DNA of 64,000 nucleotides from Alphaproteobacteria bacterium (lineage in GTDB: Bacteria; Pseudomonadota; Alphaproteobacteria; GCA-2731375). Location of the stretch: NCBI GenBank assembly GCA_016776605.1, contig JADHTB010000012.1:47396-111395 (forward strand). Reading direction: 5' to 3'. The translations under genes were made by a program, and so were the position numbers. Shown here piece after piece: positions 27,949 through 36,537 of this stretch. The first letter of the stretch is position 1. Each line of letters starts with the position of its first letter. The notes below the pieces were generated by a model. The model did not search any database. It had not been told where the DNA came from and worked only from the letters and a program-made list of their open reading frames with translations.

Positions 27949-28680
27949 TTACAGAGAGGTATAGCCGCCATCCACGGGGATGGTCACGCCGGTGATAAAA
28001 CCGGCTGCATCGCCCGAGGCCAGGAACAGGGCGGTGCCGATCATCTCTTCCGGCTCGCCCCAACGGCCCATGGGCGTGCGTTGCAGGATGGGATCGGCGA
28101 TGTCCGGCATATCCTGGATCGGCGCCGTCAGGTTGGTGCTGATCCAGCCGGGCGCGATGGCGTTAACGCGAACGCCGCTTTGGGCCCACAGGGCGCCGAG
28201 GCTCTTGGTCATTTGCAGGATCGCCGATTTCGAGGCGCCATAGCCCGGCCCCCGCGGCGAGCCGAAATATGAGGTCATGGAGGCGATATTGATGATCGAG
28301 CCGCCCGATGGCTGCAATTTCGGTTGCAGGCGGTGGCACAGGCGGTAGACCGAATTCAGGTTGATATCAACGGTCGCCTCGAAATTTTCCGGCTCGTAGG
28401 CCGCGGCGCCGCGAAACGTAGTGCCCGCGTTGTTAACCAGCACATCCAGTCTGTCAAAGCTTTCGGCCAGGGCCTCCACCGCCGGTACGTCCAGCATGTT
28501 CACCTGATGATAGGTAAAAGCTGACAAGTCGTCGGGATAATCAGCAACGCCGCTTTTGGTGCCGGTAATGCTTACCTGGGCCCCGGCGTCGCGAAAGCCC
28601 CGGGCAATGGCCAGGCCGATGCCGCTGGAGCCACCGGTCACCAGCACCAATTGGCCGGAAAAATCAAAACGTGCGCTCAT
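27949..28680 (-). CDS. short-chain dehydrogenase/reductase (classical SDR)
   Basis: This 243-residue oxidoreductase shows VLVTGGSSGIGLAIARGF, NNAGTTFRG, the catalytic Ser in INIASMTSYFGSPRG and YGASKSAILQ, then the C-terminal FITGVTIPVDGGYTSL. The residue after beta-2 is Thr/Gly-rich (SITGTKSG), more in line with NADP. It precedes the esterase gene by 27 bases on the same strand and probably shares its transcript, so hydrolysis of an ester and oxidation of the alcohol is a reasonable inference. A repeat copy lies upstream of it. Confidence 0.92.
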   Translation of the reverse strand: MSARFDFSGQLVLVTGGSSGIGLAIARGFRDAGAQVSITGTKSGVADYPDDLSAFTYHQVNMLDVPAVEALAESFDRLDVLVNNAGTTFRGAAAYEPENFEATVDINLNSVYRLCHRLQPKLQPSGGSIINIASMTSYFGSPRGPGYGASKSAILQMTKSLGALWAQSGVRVNAIAPGWISTNLTAPIQDMPDIADPILQRTPMGRWGEPEEMIGTALFLASGDAAGFITGVTIPVDGGYTSL

Positions 28681-28776
28681 GCCCGTTGCTCCATGGTTGC
28701 TGCATTTGCATTTCAGAACCCGAACCTACAAGGCATTACGCCATTGGGGAAGAACGGCGGGTGAAATAAGGCTGCT

Positions 28777-28880
28777 TAGAGCAATTCCGAATCAATGAGA
28801 ATCGCGAAGCAATTCTAAGTGATTGGAAAAATTTCTCTATTTCTAAAGAACTGAGCATTTTCAGAATGAAAATGCTCTAG
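28777..28880 (+). repeat. dispersed double-hairpin repeat, copy B
   Basis: This full-length copy of 104 bases opens TAGAGCAATTCCGAATCAAT and closes AGAATGAAAATGCTCTAG, so its ends read TAGAGCA and TGCTCTA as inverted termini. It has several point changes in the first hairpin (AATCGC-GAA-GCAATT). It lies 6 bases past the stop of the ribonucleotide reductase gene, where the second, A/T-closed hairpin could end transcription. Confidence 0.92.
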
Positions 28881-28886
28881 AACAAA

Positions 28887-31226
28887 TCAAGCGCACTTTG
28901 AGTAACCGCAGGAGATGCAGGTTACGCAGCCCTCTTGCCGGATCAGGCCAGGGGTGTGGCATTTGGGACAGCCGGGCAGGCGGGGGCTGTCGGTGCGGCC
29001 GTCACTATCGCTATTTCCACTCGTGGCCAGGGCGATGCGGGGCTCTTCCTCCTCCGGCTCGGCGTTGGGATTGACGATGAAGCCAATTACGATCATGTGG
29101 CGTTCGATCACCTCGCCAATCGCGGCCAGAAGCGATGGGATGTAGCGGCCGTTGACCCAATAGCCGCCACGGGGGTCAAACACCGCCTTTAATTCCTCGA
29201 CAACGAAAGAGACATCGCCGCCACGGCGGAAGACGGCCGAGATCATCCGGGTCAGGGCCACTGTCCAGGCGAAATGGTCCACGTTCTTGGAATTTATGAA
29301 GACTTCGAACGGGCGGCGGCGGCCATCCTGAATGATATCGTTGATGGTGATATAGATGCCGTGGTCGCTTTCCGGCCAATTGATCTTGTAGGTCTGGCCA
29401 GGCAACGCGCCGGGGCGGTCCAGGGGCTGGGTCATATAGACCACGCCGCCGGCGTCAAGCTCATCGCGGGGTCTGGCCTCCGGCTGTACCAGGGGCAGTT
29501 CCGGTTCGGTGGGCAGCATCGGCTTGGCCGCCTCGCCAGACTCCAACACCGCCCCCGTGACCTCGTTCGGGCGGTAGGTGGTGCAGCCCTTGCAGCCCTG
29601 GTCATAGGCCTGCATGTAGATATCCTTGAAGGCGTCAAAGGCGATATCTTCCGGCAGGTTGATGGTTTTAGAGATAGAGGCGTCGATATATTTCTGCACC
29701 GTTGCCTGCATGCGGACGTGATCCGATGGGCTCAGGGCGGTGGCGGTGACGAAATAGTCGGGTAATTGCGCCGCCTCGCCAAACATTGCCCGGAATTGGC
29801 GATAAGCGTAATCGCTGACCGGTTCTTCCCGCCGGCTACCGTCGGGCATGGTGACGTGGCGGCGGTAGGTAAAGGCGAATACCGGCTCCAACCCCGAAGA
29901 GATATTGTCCGCGAAGATCGAAATTGTCCCCGTCGGCGCGATGGAGGTCAACAGGGCGTTGCGGATGCCAGCCTCGGCGATGGCGGCGCGCACGTCCGCG
30001 TCCAACTCCTGTACGCTTTCCCCGGCCAAATAGGCTGCTGCCTCGAACAAGGGGAAGGGACCTTTTTCCCGTGCCAGATCGACACTGGCCAAATAGGCTG
30101 CCCGGCGCACCTCGGCCATCCAGCATTCGGTCAGGGCGACGGCCTGATCCGAGCCATAGCGCGCCTTGCAAAAGATCAGGGCATCCGCCAGCCCGGTCAC
30201 GCCCAGGCCAATCCGCCGCTTTGCCCGCGCCTCATCCTGCTGCGCCTGCAGCGGAAAATCGGAAACATCGATGGCGTTGTCCAGCATACGCACGGCCAGC
30301 GTCACCAGACGGCGCAATTCGTCCAGATCCATTTCCGGGCCGGTGCCGAAAGGGTCCCGCACCAGGCGGGCCAGATTGATCGACCCCAGCAAACAGGCGC
30401 CATAGGGCGGCAGCGGCTGCTCGCCACAGGGATTGGTTGAATATATTGTTTCGCAATAGGCAAGATTATTGCGCTGGTTGATGCGGTCAATGAAAATCAC
30501 GCCGGGTTCGGCAAAAGCATAGGTGGCCCGCATAATGCTGTCCCACAAATCCCGCGCCCGGATGCTGCGGTAGGTACGGCCGGCAAAATGCAATTCCCAC
30601 GGGGTGTCATTCTTTACCGCCTGCATGAAAGCATCGGTAATCAGCACCGACAGATTAAACATGCGCAGGCGGCCAGGGTCCTGTTTCGCCTCGATAAAGG
30701 CTTCGATATCGGGATGATCACAGCGCAGGGTCGCCATCATGGCGCCACGCCGGTGGCCCGCCGACATAATGGTGCGGCACATGGCGTCCCAGACATCCAT
30801 GAAGGTCAAGGGACCGGACGCGTCGGCCCCGACGCCTGCCACCCGTGCGCCATTGGGCCGCAGGGTGGAAAAGTCATAACCAATGCCACCGCCCTGTTGC
30901 ATGGTCAGGGCGGCCTCTCGCAGATTTTCGAAGATTCCCGACATATCATCGGGGATTGTTCCCATAACGAAACAATTGAACAGGGTGACGTTACGTTTGG
31001 CCCCGGCGCCGGCCAGAATACGCCCGGCCGGCAAAAAACGAAAATCATCCAAGGCCTCAAAAAAAGGCTCTATCCACAATTCGGGCTGATCTTCCGCCAG
31101 CGCCAACGCCCCGGCCACCCGGCGCCAGCTGTCTTCAATAGTATCGTCGACCGCCTGGCCATCGGCCCCCTTCAGGCGGTATTTCATGTCCCAGATCTGT
31201 TGGGAAATTGGTGCGACGGTTGGCAT
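28887..31226 (-). CDS. nrdJ: adenosylcobalamin-dependent (class II) ribonucleotide reductase
   Basis: This 779-residue enzyme reduces ribonucleotides to deoxyribonucleotides using a B12 radical. Seen are the active-site Cys85 in NCFVMGTIPDD, the glycine-rich loop MQQGGGIGYDFSTLRPNG, the NPCGEQPLPPYGAC loop with the radical cysteine region, and TGTISIFADNISSGLEPVFAF. The C-terminal tail CPKCHTPG...CVTCISCGYSKC carries the cysteine pairs used for reduction. No N-terminal ATP-cone is visible. Monocistronic as far as seen. No cobalamin riboswitch could be recognised in the short upstream gap. Confidence 0.93.
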   Translation of the reverse strand: MPTVAPISQQIWDMKYRLKGADGQAVDDTIEDSWRRVAGALALAEDQPELWIEPFFEALDDFRFLPAGRILAGAGAKRNVTLFNCFVMGTIPDDMSGIFENLREAALTMQQGGGIGYDFSTLRPNGARVAGVGADASGPLTFMDVWDAMCRTIMSAGHRRGAMMATLRCDHPDIEAFIEAKQDPGRLRMFNLSVLITDAFMQAVKNDTPWELHFAGRTYRSIRARDLWDSIMRATYAFAEPGVIFIDRINQRNNLAYCETIYSTNPCGEQPLPPYGACLLGSINLARLVRDPFGTGPEMDLDELRRLVTLAVRMLDNAIDVSDFPLQAQQDEARAKRRIGLGVTGLADALIFCKARYGSDQAVALTECWMAEVRRAAYLASVDLAREKGPFPLFEAAAYLAGESVQELDADVRAAIAEAGIRNALLTSIAPTGTISIFADNISSGLEPVFAFTYRRHVTMPDGSRREEPVSDYAYRQFRAMFGEAAQLPDYFVTATALSPSDHVRMQATVQKYIDASISKTINLPEDIAFDAFKDIYMQAYDQGCKGCTTYRPNEVTGAVLESGEAAKPMLPTEPELPLVQPEARPRDELDAGGVVYMTQPLDRPGALPGQTYKINWPESDHGIYITINDIIQDGRRRPFEVFINSKNVDHFAWTVALTRMISAVFRRGGDVSFVVEELKAVFDPRGGYWVNGRYIPSLLAAIGEVIERHMIVIGFIVNPNAEPEEEEPRIALATSGNSDSDGRTDSPRLPGCPKCHTPGLIRQEGCVTCISCGYSKCA

Positions 31227-31306
31227 TCGATCCTCTTACCACAGGCTTTCAACAGCAGCAAATGTTCTGGTTATGTACTATATGCGATTGCGCGCCATTA
31301 CATGAG

Positions 31307-32050
31307 TCATATTTTTGCCTGTGCTTCTTTTTCAAGGGCGGAGGTGGCGGATTCTATACGCTCCTGCAACAGGGCGTCGAATTCCTTGCGCGGCAGGCCG
31401 GGGGGGATGGGTTTCAGGAATTCCAGCACGATCGTGCCGGGCCGGCGCATGAATTGCCGCCGCGGCCAGAACAGGCCGGAATTCAATGCCACCGGTACCA
31501 CCGGCACGTCCAAACCCCGGTACAGCGCGGAGACGCCGGGTTGGTAGGGCACATCCTTGGCAGATGCGCCTGACGCTGTACGCGTGCCTTGGGGAAAAAT
31601 TACGATGGGCCGGCCCAGCGCCACGGCGGCCCGTCCGTCTTCCAACATCGCGCGCAACGCCTTTGTGCCCGCTTTGCGGTCCACGGCGATCATGCGCGTC
31701 TTGCGGCACATCCAGCCATAGATCGGAATGCTCAACAGCTCCAGCTTCATGACCATGGCCGGATCGTCCAGAATGGCGTGCCAGATCAAGGTATCCCAGG
31801 CGGATTGGTGTTTGGCGGCGACAATGGCGCCGCCGTGGGGCCGGAATTCCAGGCCACGGTATTCAACATGGATGCCGACGCTGAACCGCATCAGGAAGTT
31901 GACGCCCCTGGCCCATTGCCGCTGGCCCCAGACCGTCACTTGATAGGGCAGCAACAATGCCGGCGAAAATGCGAGCACCATGACGATCGACCAGGCGTAA
32001 AATAAAAGGTTGAACAGATTGGAGCGAATGGCCCGCATTGGCATTACCAC
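31307..32050 (-). CDS. plsC: 1-acyl-sn-glycerol-3-phosphate acyltransferase
   Basis: This 247-residue membrane-bound enzyme makes phosphatidic acid from lysophosphatidic acid. The acyltransferase motif HQSAWDT (H-x4-D), the glycerol-binding FPQGTRT and the later PVVPVALNSGLFW are in place. A hydrophobic segment lies near residues 12-32. The start overlaps the YdcF-like gene by 7 bases, placing it last in the run ftsE, ftsX, ydcF-like, plsC, an arrangement seen in many alphaproteobacteria. Confidence 0.92.
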   Translation of the reverse strand: MVMPMRAIRSNLFNLLFYAWSIVMVLAFSPALLLPYQVTVWGQRQWARGVNFLMRFSVGIHVEYRGLEFRPHGGAIVAAKHQSAWDTLIWHAILDDPAMVMKLELLSIPIYGWMCRKTRMIAVDRKAGTKALRAMLEDGRAAVALGRPIVIFPQGTRTASGASAKDVPYQPGVSALYRGLDVPVVPVALNSGLFWPRRQFMRRPGTIVLEFLKPIPPGLPRKEFDALLQERIESATSALEKEAQAKI

Positions 32051-32682
32051 TCCGGCCCGATCAGGCGCACGCTGAGAAGGCTGATCAAATATTTGCTGTA
32101 TTCAATTGCCAATAACTTCATGGTGCCAGGAAAATACCACCAATCGGCCAATTTTACATGTTTTGGGAACACCGGGTTGGCCCACAAAGTGACCGTCGGC
32201 ATGGCCCGCTCAAACAGCAACAGGCTGCGCGGCATATGATAGGATGCCGTGACCAGATGCAGACTGCGATAACCGTGCCGTTCCATCCACAGGGCCGTCT
32301 CTATGGCATTGCCTCGCGTATCGCGCGCCCGATGGCCCAGCTCAACGCAGCAACCAAACTTATCCGCGCCAAAGCTCTGACCAGCCTGCAGTTCCGCCGC
32401 CGTGGTGCCCGGATCAACCCCGGAAATCAGCAATTGTTCGCCCCTGCCCGCCGCCAGCAGCTGCAGCCCGATTTGTAGCCTGCCGGTGCCGCCGGTCAGG
32501 ACCACGATGGCGTCGGCAACACGGGGCTGCGCTGTCGCCTGCCGGGGCAATTGCGCCGCGAAAGACAAGAAACCGCCCAGCCAAAGCAGGATGATGGCGG
32601 CAATGCCTAAAACCACGCCGCGGCGCAGCCAGATCCGGCGCCGGGCTCTAGTTGCCGCCATCAGTTGGGCTCCATCTTGCAT
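32044..32682 (-). CDS. YdcF/ElyC-like DUF218 membrane protein
   Basis: This 212-residue protein has one N-terminal transmembrane helix (about 18-38) and a periplasmic DUF218 domain with DAIVVLTGGTGRLQIGLQLL, LLISGVDP and LHLVTASYHMPRSLLLFER. Relatives (SanA, ElyC, YdcF) affect envelope integrity, but the enzymatic role is unknown. It lies between ftsX (12-base gap) and plsC (overlap), so it is probably tied to envelope growth or division. Confidence 0.88.
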   Translation of the reverse strand: MQDGAQLMAATRARRRIWLRRGVVLGIAAIILLWLGGFLSFAAQLPRQATAQPRVADAIVVLTGGTGRLQIGLQLLAAGRGEQLLISGVDPGTTAAELQAGQSFGADKFGCCVELGHRARDTRGNAIETALWMERHGYRSLHLVTASYHMPRSLLLFERAMPTVTLWANPVFPKHVKLADWWYFPGTMKLLAIEYSKYLISLLSVRLIGPEW

Positions 32683-32694
32683 CGCGGGCCATCT

Positions 32695-33585
32695 TCATGG
32701 CATCCGTGACAATTCGCGCAGCACCGTGCGCCGCGCCGTGACCGCCGTCAACAACGCCGCCAGGAATGGCAGAACCGTCAGGGATATCAGGGTAAGGGGG
32801 GAGAGGGCAAAATTGCCCAGCAACGGTCCCTCCAGATCGGCGGCCAGGCGGGATAGGGCAAAAAGCGCCACCGCTGTAACCGCCAACCCAATTAGGCCGC
32901 CTTTCAAACCCATGGTCATGGCGCGCCATAGGAACAGCCGGGCAATATAGCCGTCGCGCGCGCCCATGACATGCAGCAGACTGACCACTTCCAGATGTGC
33001 GGCAAAAGCCGCCCGGGTACCAAAAATTACCACCGCGCAGGTGGCAAAGCAGATCATTGCCAGGCAGGCCAGCATCATCCACTGCAACGACTGGCTTAAT
33101 CGGATTAGTTTGCCAAGCCAGAGTTGGTGATCATCAATGTGGATATCCGGGCCGATTCTGGCCAGCCGTTTCGCCAGTAATGACAGATCGGCCGGCTGTG
33201 AAACCGATAAACGCACATCAATTAAATGGGGCAGCGGTAAATCTTCAATCAGGCCACCGCCGCCCAGCCAGGGCTGCAACAATTTGGCGATCTCCGCCGC
33301 CGCCAACGGCCGCGCTTCCGCGATGCCGGCGGTGGCGCGCAGAGCCTTGGTCACGGCGGTGACACGGGAAAGGTCGGCCCCGGCCCGAGCTGCCTTGTTG
33401 CCTCCAAGGGGGGGGATTTCCACGGTGACCGTGTTGGTCAAATCATTACGCCAGGCGCCGGTTGCCTGATGCAGGGCCGAACCGGCGGCCCCCGCCAGAG
33501 CGGCAAAAAAAACCATCACCGCCACCACCCAGGGCAAAAAGCGCCCGGCGCCTTCCGAATCGGGTATCAGGTCTGGCCGCGTCAT
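32695..33585 (-). CDS. ftsX: cell division protein FtsX
   Basis: This 296-residue permease-like protein has one N-terminal transmembrane helix (about 15-37), a periplasmic domain, and three C-terminal helices, the four-helix layout of FtsX. The FtsX core VVSLLHVMGARDGYIARLFLWRAM is clear. With FtsE it forms the complex that activates peptidoglycan hydrolases at the division septum. It follows ftsE after 6 bases. The sequence is poorly conserved outside the core, as usual. Confidence 0.9.
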   Translation of the reverse strand: MTRPDLIPDSEGAGRFLPWVVAVMVFFAALAGAAGSALHQATGAWRNDLTNTVTVEIPPLGGNKAARAGADLSRVTAVTKALRATAGIAEARPLAAAEIAKLLQPWLGGGGLIEDLPLPHLIDVRLSVSQPADLSLLAKRLARIGPDIHIDDHQLWLGKLIRLSQSLQWMMLACLAMICFATCAVVIFGTRAAFAAHLEVVSLLHVMGARDGYIARLFLWRAMTMGLKGGLIGLAVTAVALFALSRLAADLEGPLLGNFALSPLTLISLTVLPFLAALLTAVTARRTVLRELSRMP

Positions 33586-33591
33586 GACATC

Positions 33592-34308
33592 CTATTTGGT
33601 TTTGCGCTTGGGGCCGGCATTACCACCGGCGTCGGCACGGGTTGGGCCGGCCTGCAGGACGCTATCGGCCAAAACCAAAACCGGATGGGAAAAGCGCCGC
33701 ACCAGGGCGTCATTATGGGTAGCCACGACGACGGCGGTGCCAGAGCGGTGCAACTCCTCGAACAGGCGCACCAGGCGATAGGCGATACGGTCGTCAACAT
33801 TGCCGGTGGGCTCGTCGGCAAGCAGTAAACTGGGTTTCGAGATGACAGCACGGGCAATCGCCACCCGCTGTTGTTCGCCGCCCGACAAGGTATCGGGGCT
33901 ATCCTGCAGGCGGCCGCCAAGACCAACCCAATCCAACAATTCCGAGACGTTGTTGCGGGTGCGTTTTTCATCCTCGCCGGCAATGCGCAGGGGCAGGGCG
34001 ACATTGTCGAAAACGCTGAGATTTTTCAGCAGGCGAAAATCCTGGAATACGACACCAATCCGTCGTCGCAAGGCGGGCAGATCCTTGCGATGGGTCCTGG
34101 CGAAATTTTGCCCAAACACCTGCATGAAGCCCCGCGATGGGAGCTGGCCCAGATACATCAGTTTCAGCAGCGTGGACTTGCCGGCGCCCGAGGCGCCAGT
34201 CAAAAAATGAAAGCTGCCGGGCGCAATATGCAAGTTGATATCGCGCAGCACTTCCGGCCCCACGCCATAACGGACACCGACATTTTCGAAGCGAACCATT
34301 CGAAGCAA
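33592..34308 (-). CDS. ftsE: cell division ATP-binding protein FtsE
   Basis: This 238-residue ABC ATPase has Walker [20 protein letters not shown]-loop [20 protein letters not shown], signature [14 protein letters not shown], Walker [13 protein letters not shown] and H-loop [15 protein letters not shown] at the start and the direct linkage to ftsX identify it as FtsE rather than a transporter subunit. It is first in its operon; the 297-base gap upstream separates it from the divergent MJ0042 protein gene and must hold both promoters. Confidence 0.94.
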   Translation of the reverse strand: MLRMVRFENVGVRYGVGPEVLRDINLHIAPGSFHFLTGASGAGKSTLLKLMYLGQLPSRGFMQVFGQNFARTHRKDLPALRRRIGVVFQDFRLLKNLSVFDNVALPLRIAGEDEKRTRNNVSELLDWVGLGGRLQDSPDTLSGGEQQRVAIARAVISKPSLLLADEPTGNVDDRIAYRLVRLFEELHRSGTAVVVATHNDALVRRFSHPVLVLADSVLQAGPTRADAGGNAGPKRKTK

Positions 34309-34605
34309 ACCATCCGAGGCGGACTACAGGATCTGAATCACGCTGGATTCAAATAGTTGGTGGCCTGCTTATCCGGGATAATCATTATATGAATTTCTCG
34401 GGCGGGACACTTAGCGCAAGATGCCACGTGCCTGGGCCAGGGTCCAGCGCCGCAAGCAAAATTCAACCAACGATCCCGGCGGGCCACCACCGGCGGATTG
34501 CACTGCATGGCGATCACGGCTAGTTTTCCCTGCGGGTCAGTGTGAACTTGCCTCGTTGTTTGGGAATACCTATAACAATCCCGCTTCGCCCTATCGGTAG
34601 ATTGC

Positions 34606-35565
34606 ATGATCCTTTCCTGTCCATCCTGCCAGACGCGCTTCGTCGTCGATGCCACCGCCCTCGGCGAGGACGGTCGGAGGGTGCGCTGTGCCAATTGCGG
34701 CGAAAGCTGGCATCAGGTCCCCGTTGAAGAGGAAGCCGAGGCGCCGGCCCCCGAACCTGCCGCCCCCGAACCAGCTGCCCCCGAACCAGTTGCCCCCGAA
34801 CCAGTTGCCCCCGAACCATCCGCTGACGCGGCCGATGTAAATCCGCCCCAGGATACGGACGGCGGCGATCCCGTTGAGGCAACTGCTGACGACGATGATA
34901 ATGATGATCCCAACGTTGATGCGGCTGCAACTGACGACGAAGATGGCGACCCTGGCGACCCTGGCGACCCTGGCGACCCTGGCGATGATGGCGACAGTGA
35001 AGACAAAGGCGATGACGATGATCCCACGGCGGCGGCGGCCGATGATCCGCCGCGCCGCGCCAGGGACAGGGCCAGAGCCGGTCGGGCGTCCGGTCGCAAG
35101 GTCGAGCGTCAGGCTGCCGAAGGCAAGGGGAAGGGGGGGCGCCTGGGTTGGGTGATCCTGGTCTTGGTTCTGGTTGGAATTAGCGCTGCCGGCATTTTCT
35201 TTCAGCAAAAGGTCGTTCAAATCTGGCCGCCCGCGGGGCAGCTGTTCGAGCTGATTGGCCTAAGCCCGGAACCGGAAAAATTTGGCCTGGCAATTCAAAA
35301 CGTCAAATGGGAACACAAGCGGCAAAAGGGCCAGCCGGTTTTGGTGGTGCTTGGTGAAGTGATCAATACGTCCGATAAGCCACAATCCGTCCCACGACTG
35401 CGGGTGGTGATTCGCGACAAGAACGACCGGCGTCTGTTTCGCTGGACCGTAACCACCACGCTGAATGACCTGGAACCCGGCCAAGTCACAAAATTCAGCA
35501 CCCGGCTTGCCAATCCCCCCGCGGACGCCCGCAGTCTGGCCGTAACTTTCCAGATGCGGCCATGA
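34606..35565 (+). CDS. MJ0042-type zinc-finger / DUF3426 membrane protein with repeat-rich acidic linker
   Basis: The 319-residue protein opens with a zinc ribbon (two CxxC pairs: ILSCPSCQTRF and RVRCANCGESWHQVP). A long acidic, proline- and aspartate-rich linker follows (about 43-150) with PAPEP-type repeats and GDP repeats, then a basic stretch, one transmembrane helix (about 182-202) and a periplasmic DUF3426 domain (VLGEVINTSDKPQSVPRLRVVIRD). The family is common in proteobacteria with unknown function. It overlaps hpt by 4 bases. It lies opposite ftsE, as in many alphaproteobacteria. Confidence 0.87.
   Translation: MILSCPSCQTRFVVDATALGEDGRRVRCANCGESWHQVPVEEEAEAPAPEPAAPEPAAPEPVAPEPVAPEPSADAADVNPPQDTDGGDPVEATADDDDNDDPNVDAAATDDEDGDPGDPGDPGDPGDDGDSEDKGDDDDPTAAAADDPPRRARDRARAGRASGRKVERQAAEGKGKGGRLGWVILVLVLVGISAAGIFFQQKVVQIWPPAGQLFELIGLSPEPEKFGLAIQNVKWEHKRQKGQPVLVVLGEVINTSDKPQSVPRLRVVIRDKNDRRLFRWTVTTTLNDLEPGQVTKFSTRLANPPADARSLAVTFQMRP
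34747..34821 (+). repeat. tandem 15-bp repeat inside the zinc-finger protein gene
   Basis: Five units of 15 bases lie in frame; the core GCCCCCGAACCAGTT varies only at the last bases. They encode A-P-E-P-A or A-P-E-P-V pentads. Since the unit is a multiple of three, changes in copy number would alter linker length without a frameshift. Confidence 0.9.
34951..34986 (+). repeat. tandem 9-bp repeat inside the zinc-finger protein gene
   Basis: Four units of the 9-mer CCTGGCGAC lie head to tail (last base of the fourth is T), coding P-G-D triplets in the acidic linker. Identity at the DNA level suggests recent slippage rather than selection on protein alone. Confidence 0.9.
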
Positions 35566-36146
35566 GCGATCCCGAGTTTCCGGCGGCCGCGGGCACGATC
35601 AATATGGTCCGGCGACCGCCAGGCGGGGTGGAATTATTGTATTCAGCGGCCGAGGTCGGTGCCCGCGTGGGTGCCTTGGCGACCGAAATCGCCGACTCTC
35701 TTGGCCCGGATATCCTAATCGTGGCGATCTTAAAGGGTGGGTTTGTTTTTACCGCCGATCTGTTGCGCGCCCTGCATCATCATGGGGTACATCCGCGAAT
35801 CGATTTTCTGACCCTATCCAGTTATGGCGCGGGGACCGAAAGCAGCGGCCAGGTAACCATCACCCGGGACATCACGGACGATGTGCGCGGGGCAAAAATA
35901 TTATTGATCGACGATATTCTTGAATCGGGCCACACTTTGGCCTTCGCCCGCGAATTGCTGCGGGAGCGTGGGGCAGAGACGGTACGGTTATGCGTATTGT
36001 TGGACAAGCCGGAAAAACGCAAGACCGAAATCAATGCCGATTACGTGGGCTTTGCCATCGGTGACGCATTTGTGGTTGGCTATGGTCTGGATTACGCTCA
36101 TTATTACCGTGAATTGCCTTATATTGGCATTATTGCTACCGATTGA
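35562..36146 (+). CDS. hpt: hypoxanthine phosphoribosyltransferase
   Basis: This 194-residue purine-salvage enzyme joins hypoxanthine or guanine to PRPP. The PRPP motif ILLIDDILESGHTLAF, the flexible loop region TLSSYGAGTESSGQVTITRDI and the C-terminal base-binding VGFAIGDAFVVGYGLDYAHYYRELPYIG are all present. The start overlaps the DUF3426 gene by 4 bases and a CpdR-like gene follows 9 bases after the stop; the trio seems to be one transcript. Confidence 0.94.
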   Translation: MSDPEFPAAAGTINMVRRPPGGVELLYSAAEVGARVGALATEIADSLGPDILIVAILKGGFVFTADLLRALHHHGVHPRIDFLTLSSYGAGTESSGQVTITRDITDDVRGAKILLIDDILESGHTLAFARELLRERGAETVRLCVLLDKPEKRKTEINADYVGFAIGDAFVVGYGLDYAHYYRELPYIGIIATD

Positions 36147-36155
36147 GGACGCGCC

Positions 36156-36518
36156 GTGGCAAGAATCCTGATCGCCGAGGATGAAGAGTCCGTCCGTAAC
36201 CTGGTAACCCGGGTGCTGCAATTGCACGATCATGAGGTTAAGGCCGTGGTCGATGGCTCGGCTGCGCTGGAGGCCTTGAGTCAGGACGAATATGACCTGC
36301 TGCTAACCGATATTGTCATGCCCGTGGTTGATGGCATTGCCCTGGCCCTCAAGGCCTCGGCCGCATATCCCACGTTGCGCATCCTGATGATGACCGGCTA
36401 TGCGGAACAAAAACGCCGGGCGCATAATCTGGATGTGCTGATCCACGACGTCCTGTTGAAGCCTTTTTCGATCGAGGAATTGGCCCAGGCCGTGGAACAG
36501 ACCTTGAATGCGGATTAG
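36156..36518 (+). CDS. cpdR: single-domain response regulator (CpdR-like)
   Basis: This receiver-only protein of 120 residues starts at GTG. The acidic pocket is in AEDEESVRN, the phospho-acceptor is Asp52 in LLLTDIVMP, Thr80 is in MMTGY and Lys102 in LLKPF. The N-terminus MARILIAEDEESVR and overall length match CpdR, which in Caulobacter directs ClpXP proteolysis in the cell cycle when unphosphorylated. The symbol rests on this similarity and the hpt linkage; an unrelated CheY-like protein is possible. Confidence 0.82.
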   Translation: MARILIAEDEESVRNLVTRVLQLHDHEVKAVVDGSAALEALSQDEYDLLLTDIVMPVVDGIALALKASAAYPTLRILMMTGYAEQKRRAHNLDVLIHDVLLKPFSIEELAQAVEQTLNAD

Positions 36519-36537
36519 CGGGTTCGCTGGCCGCTGG

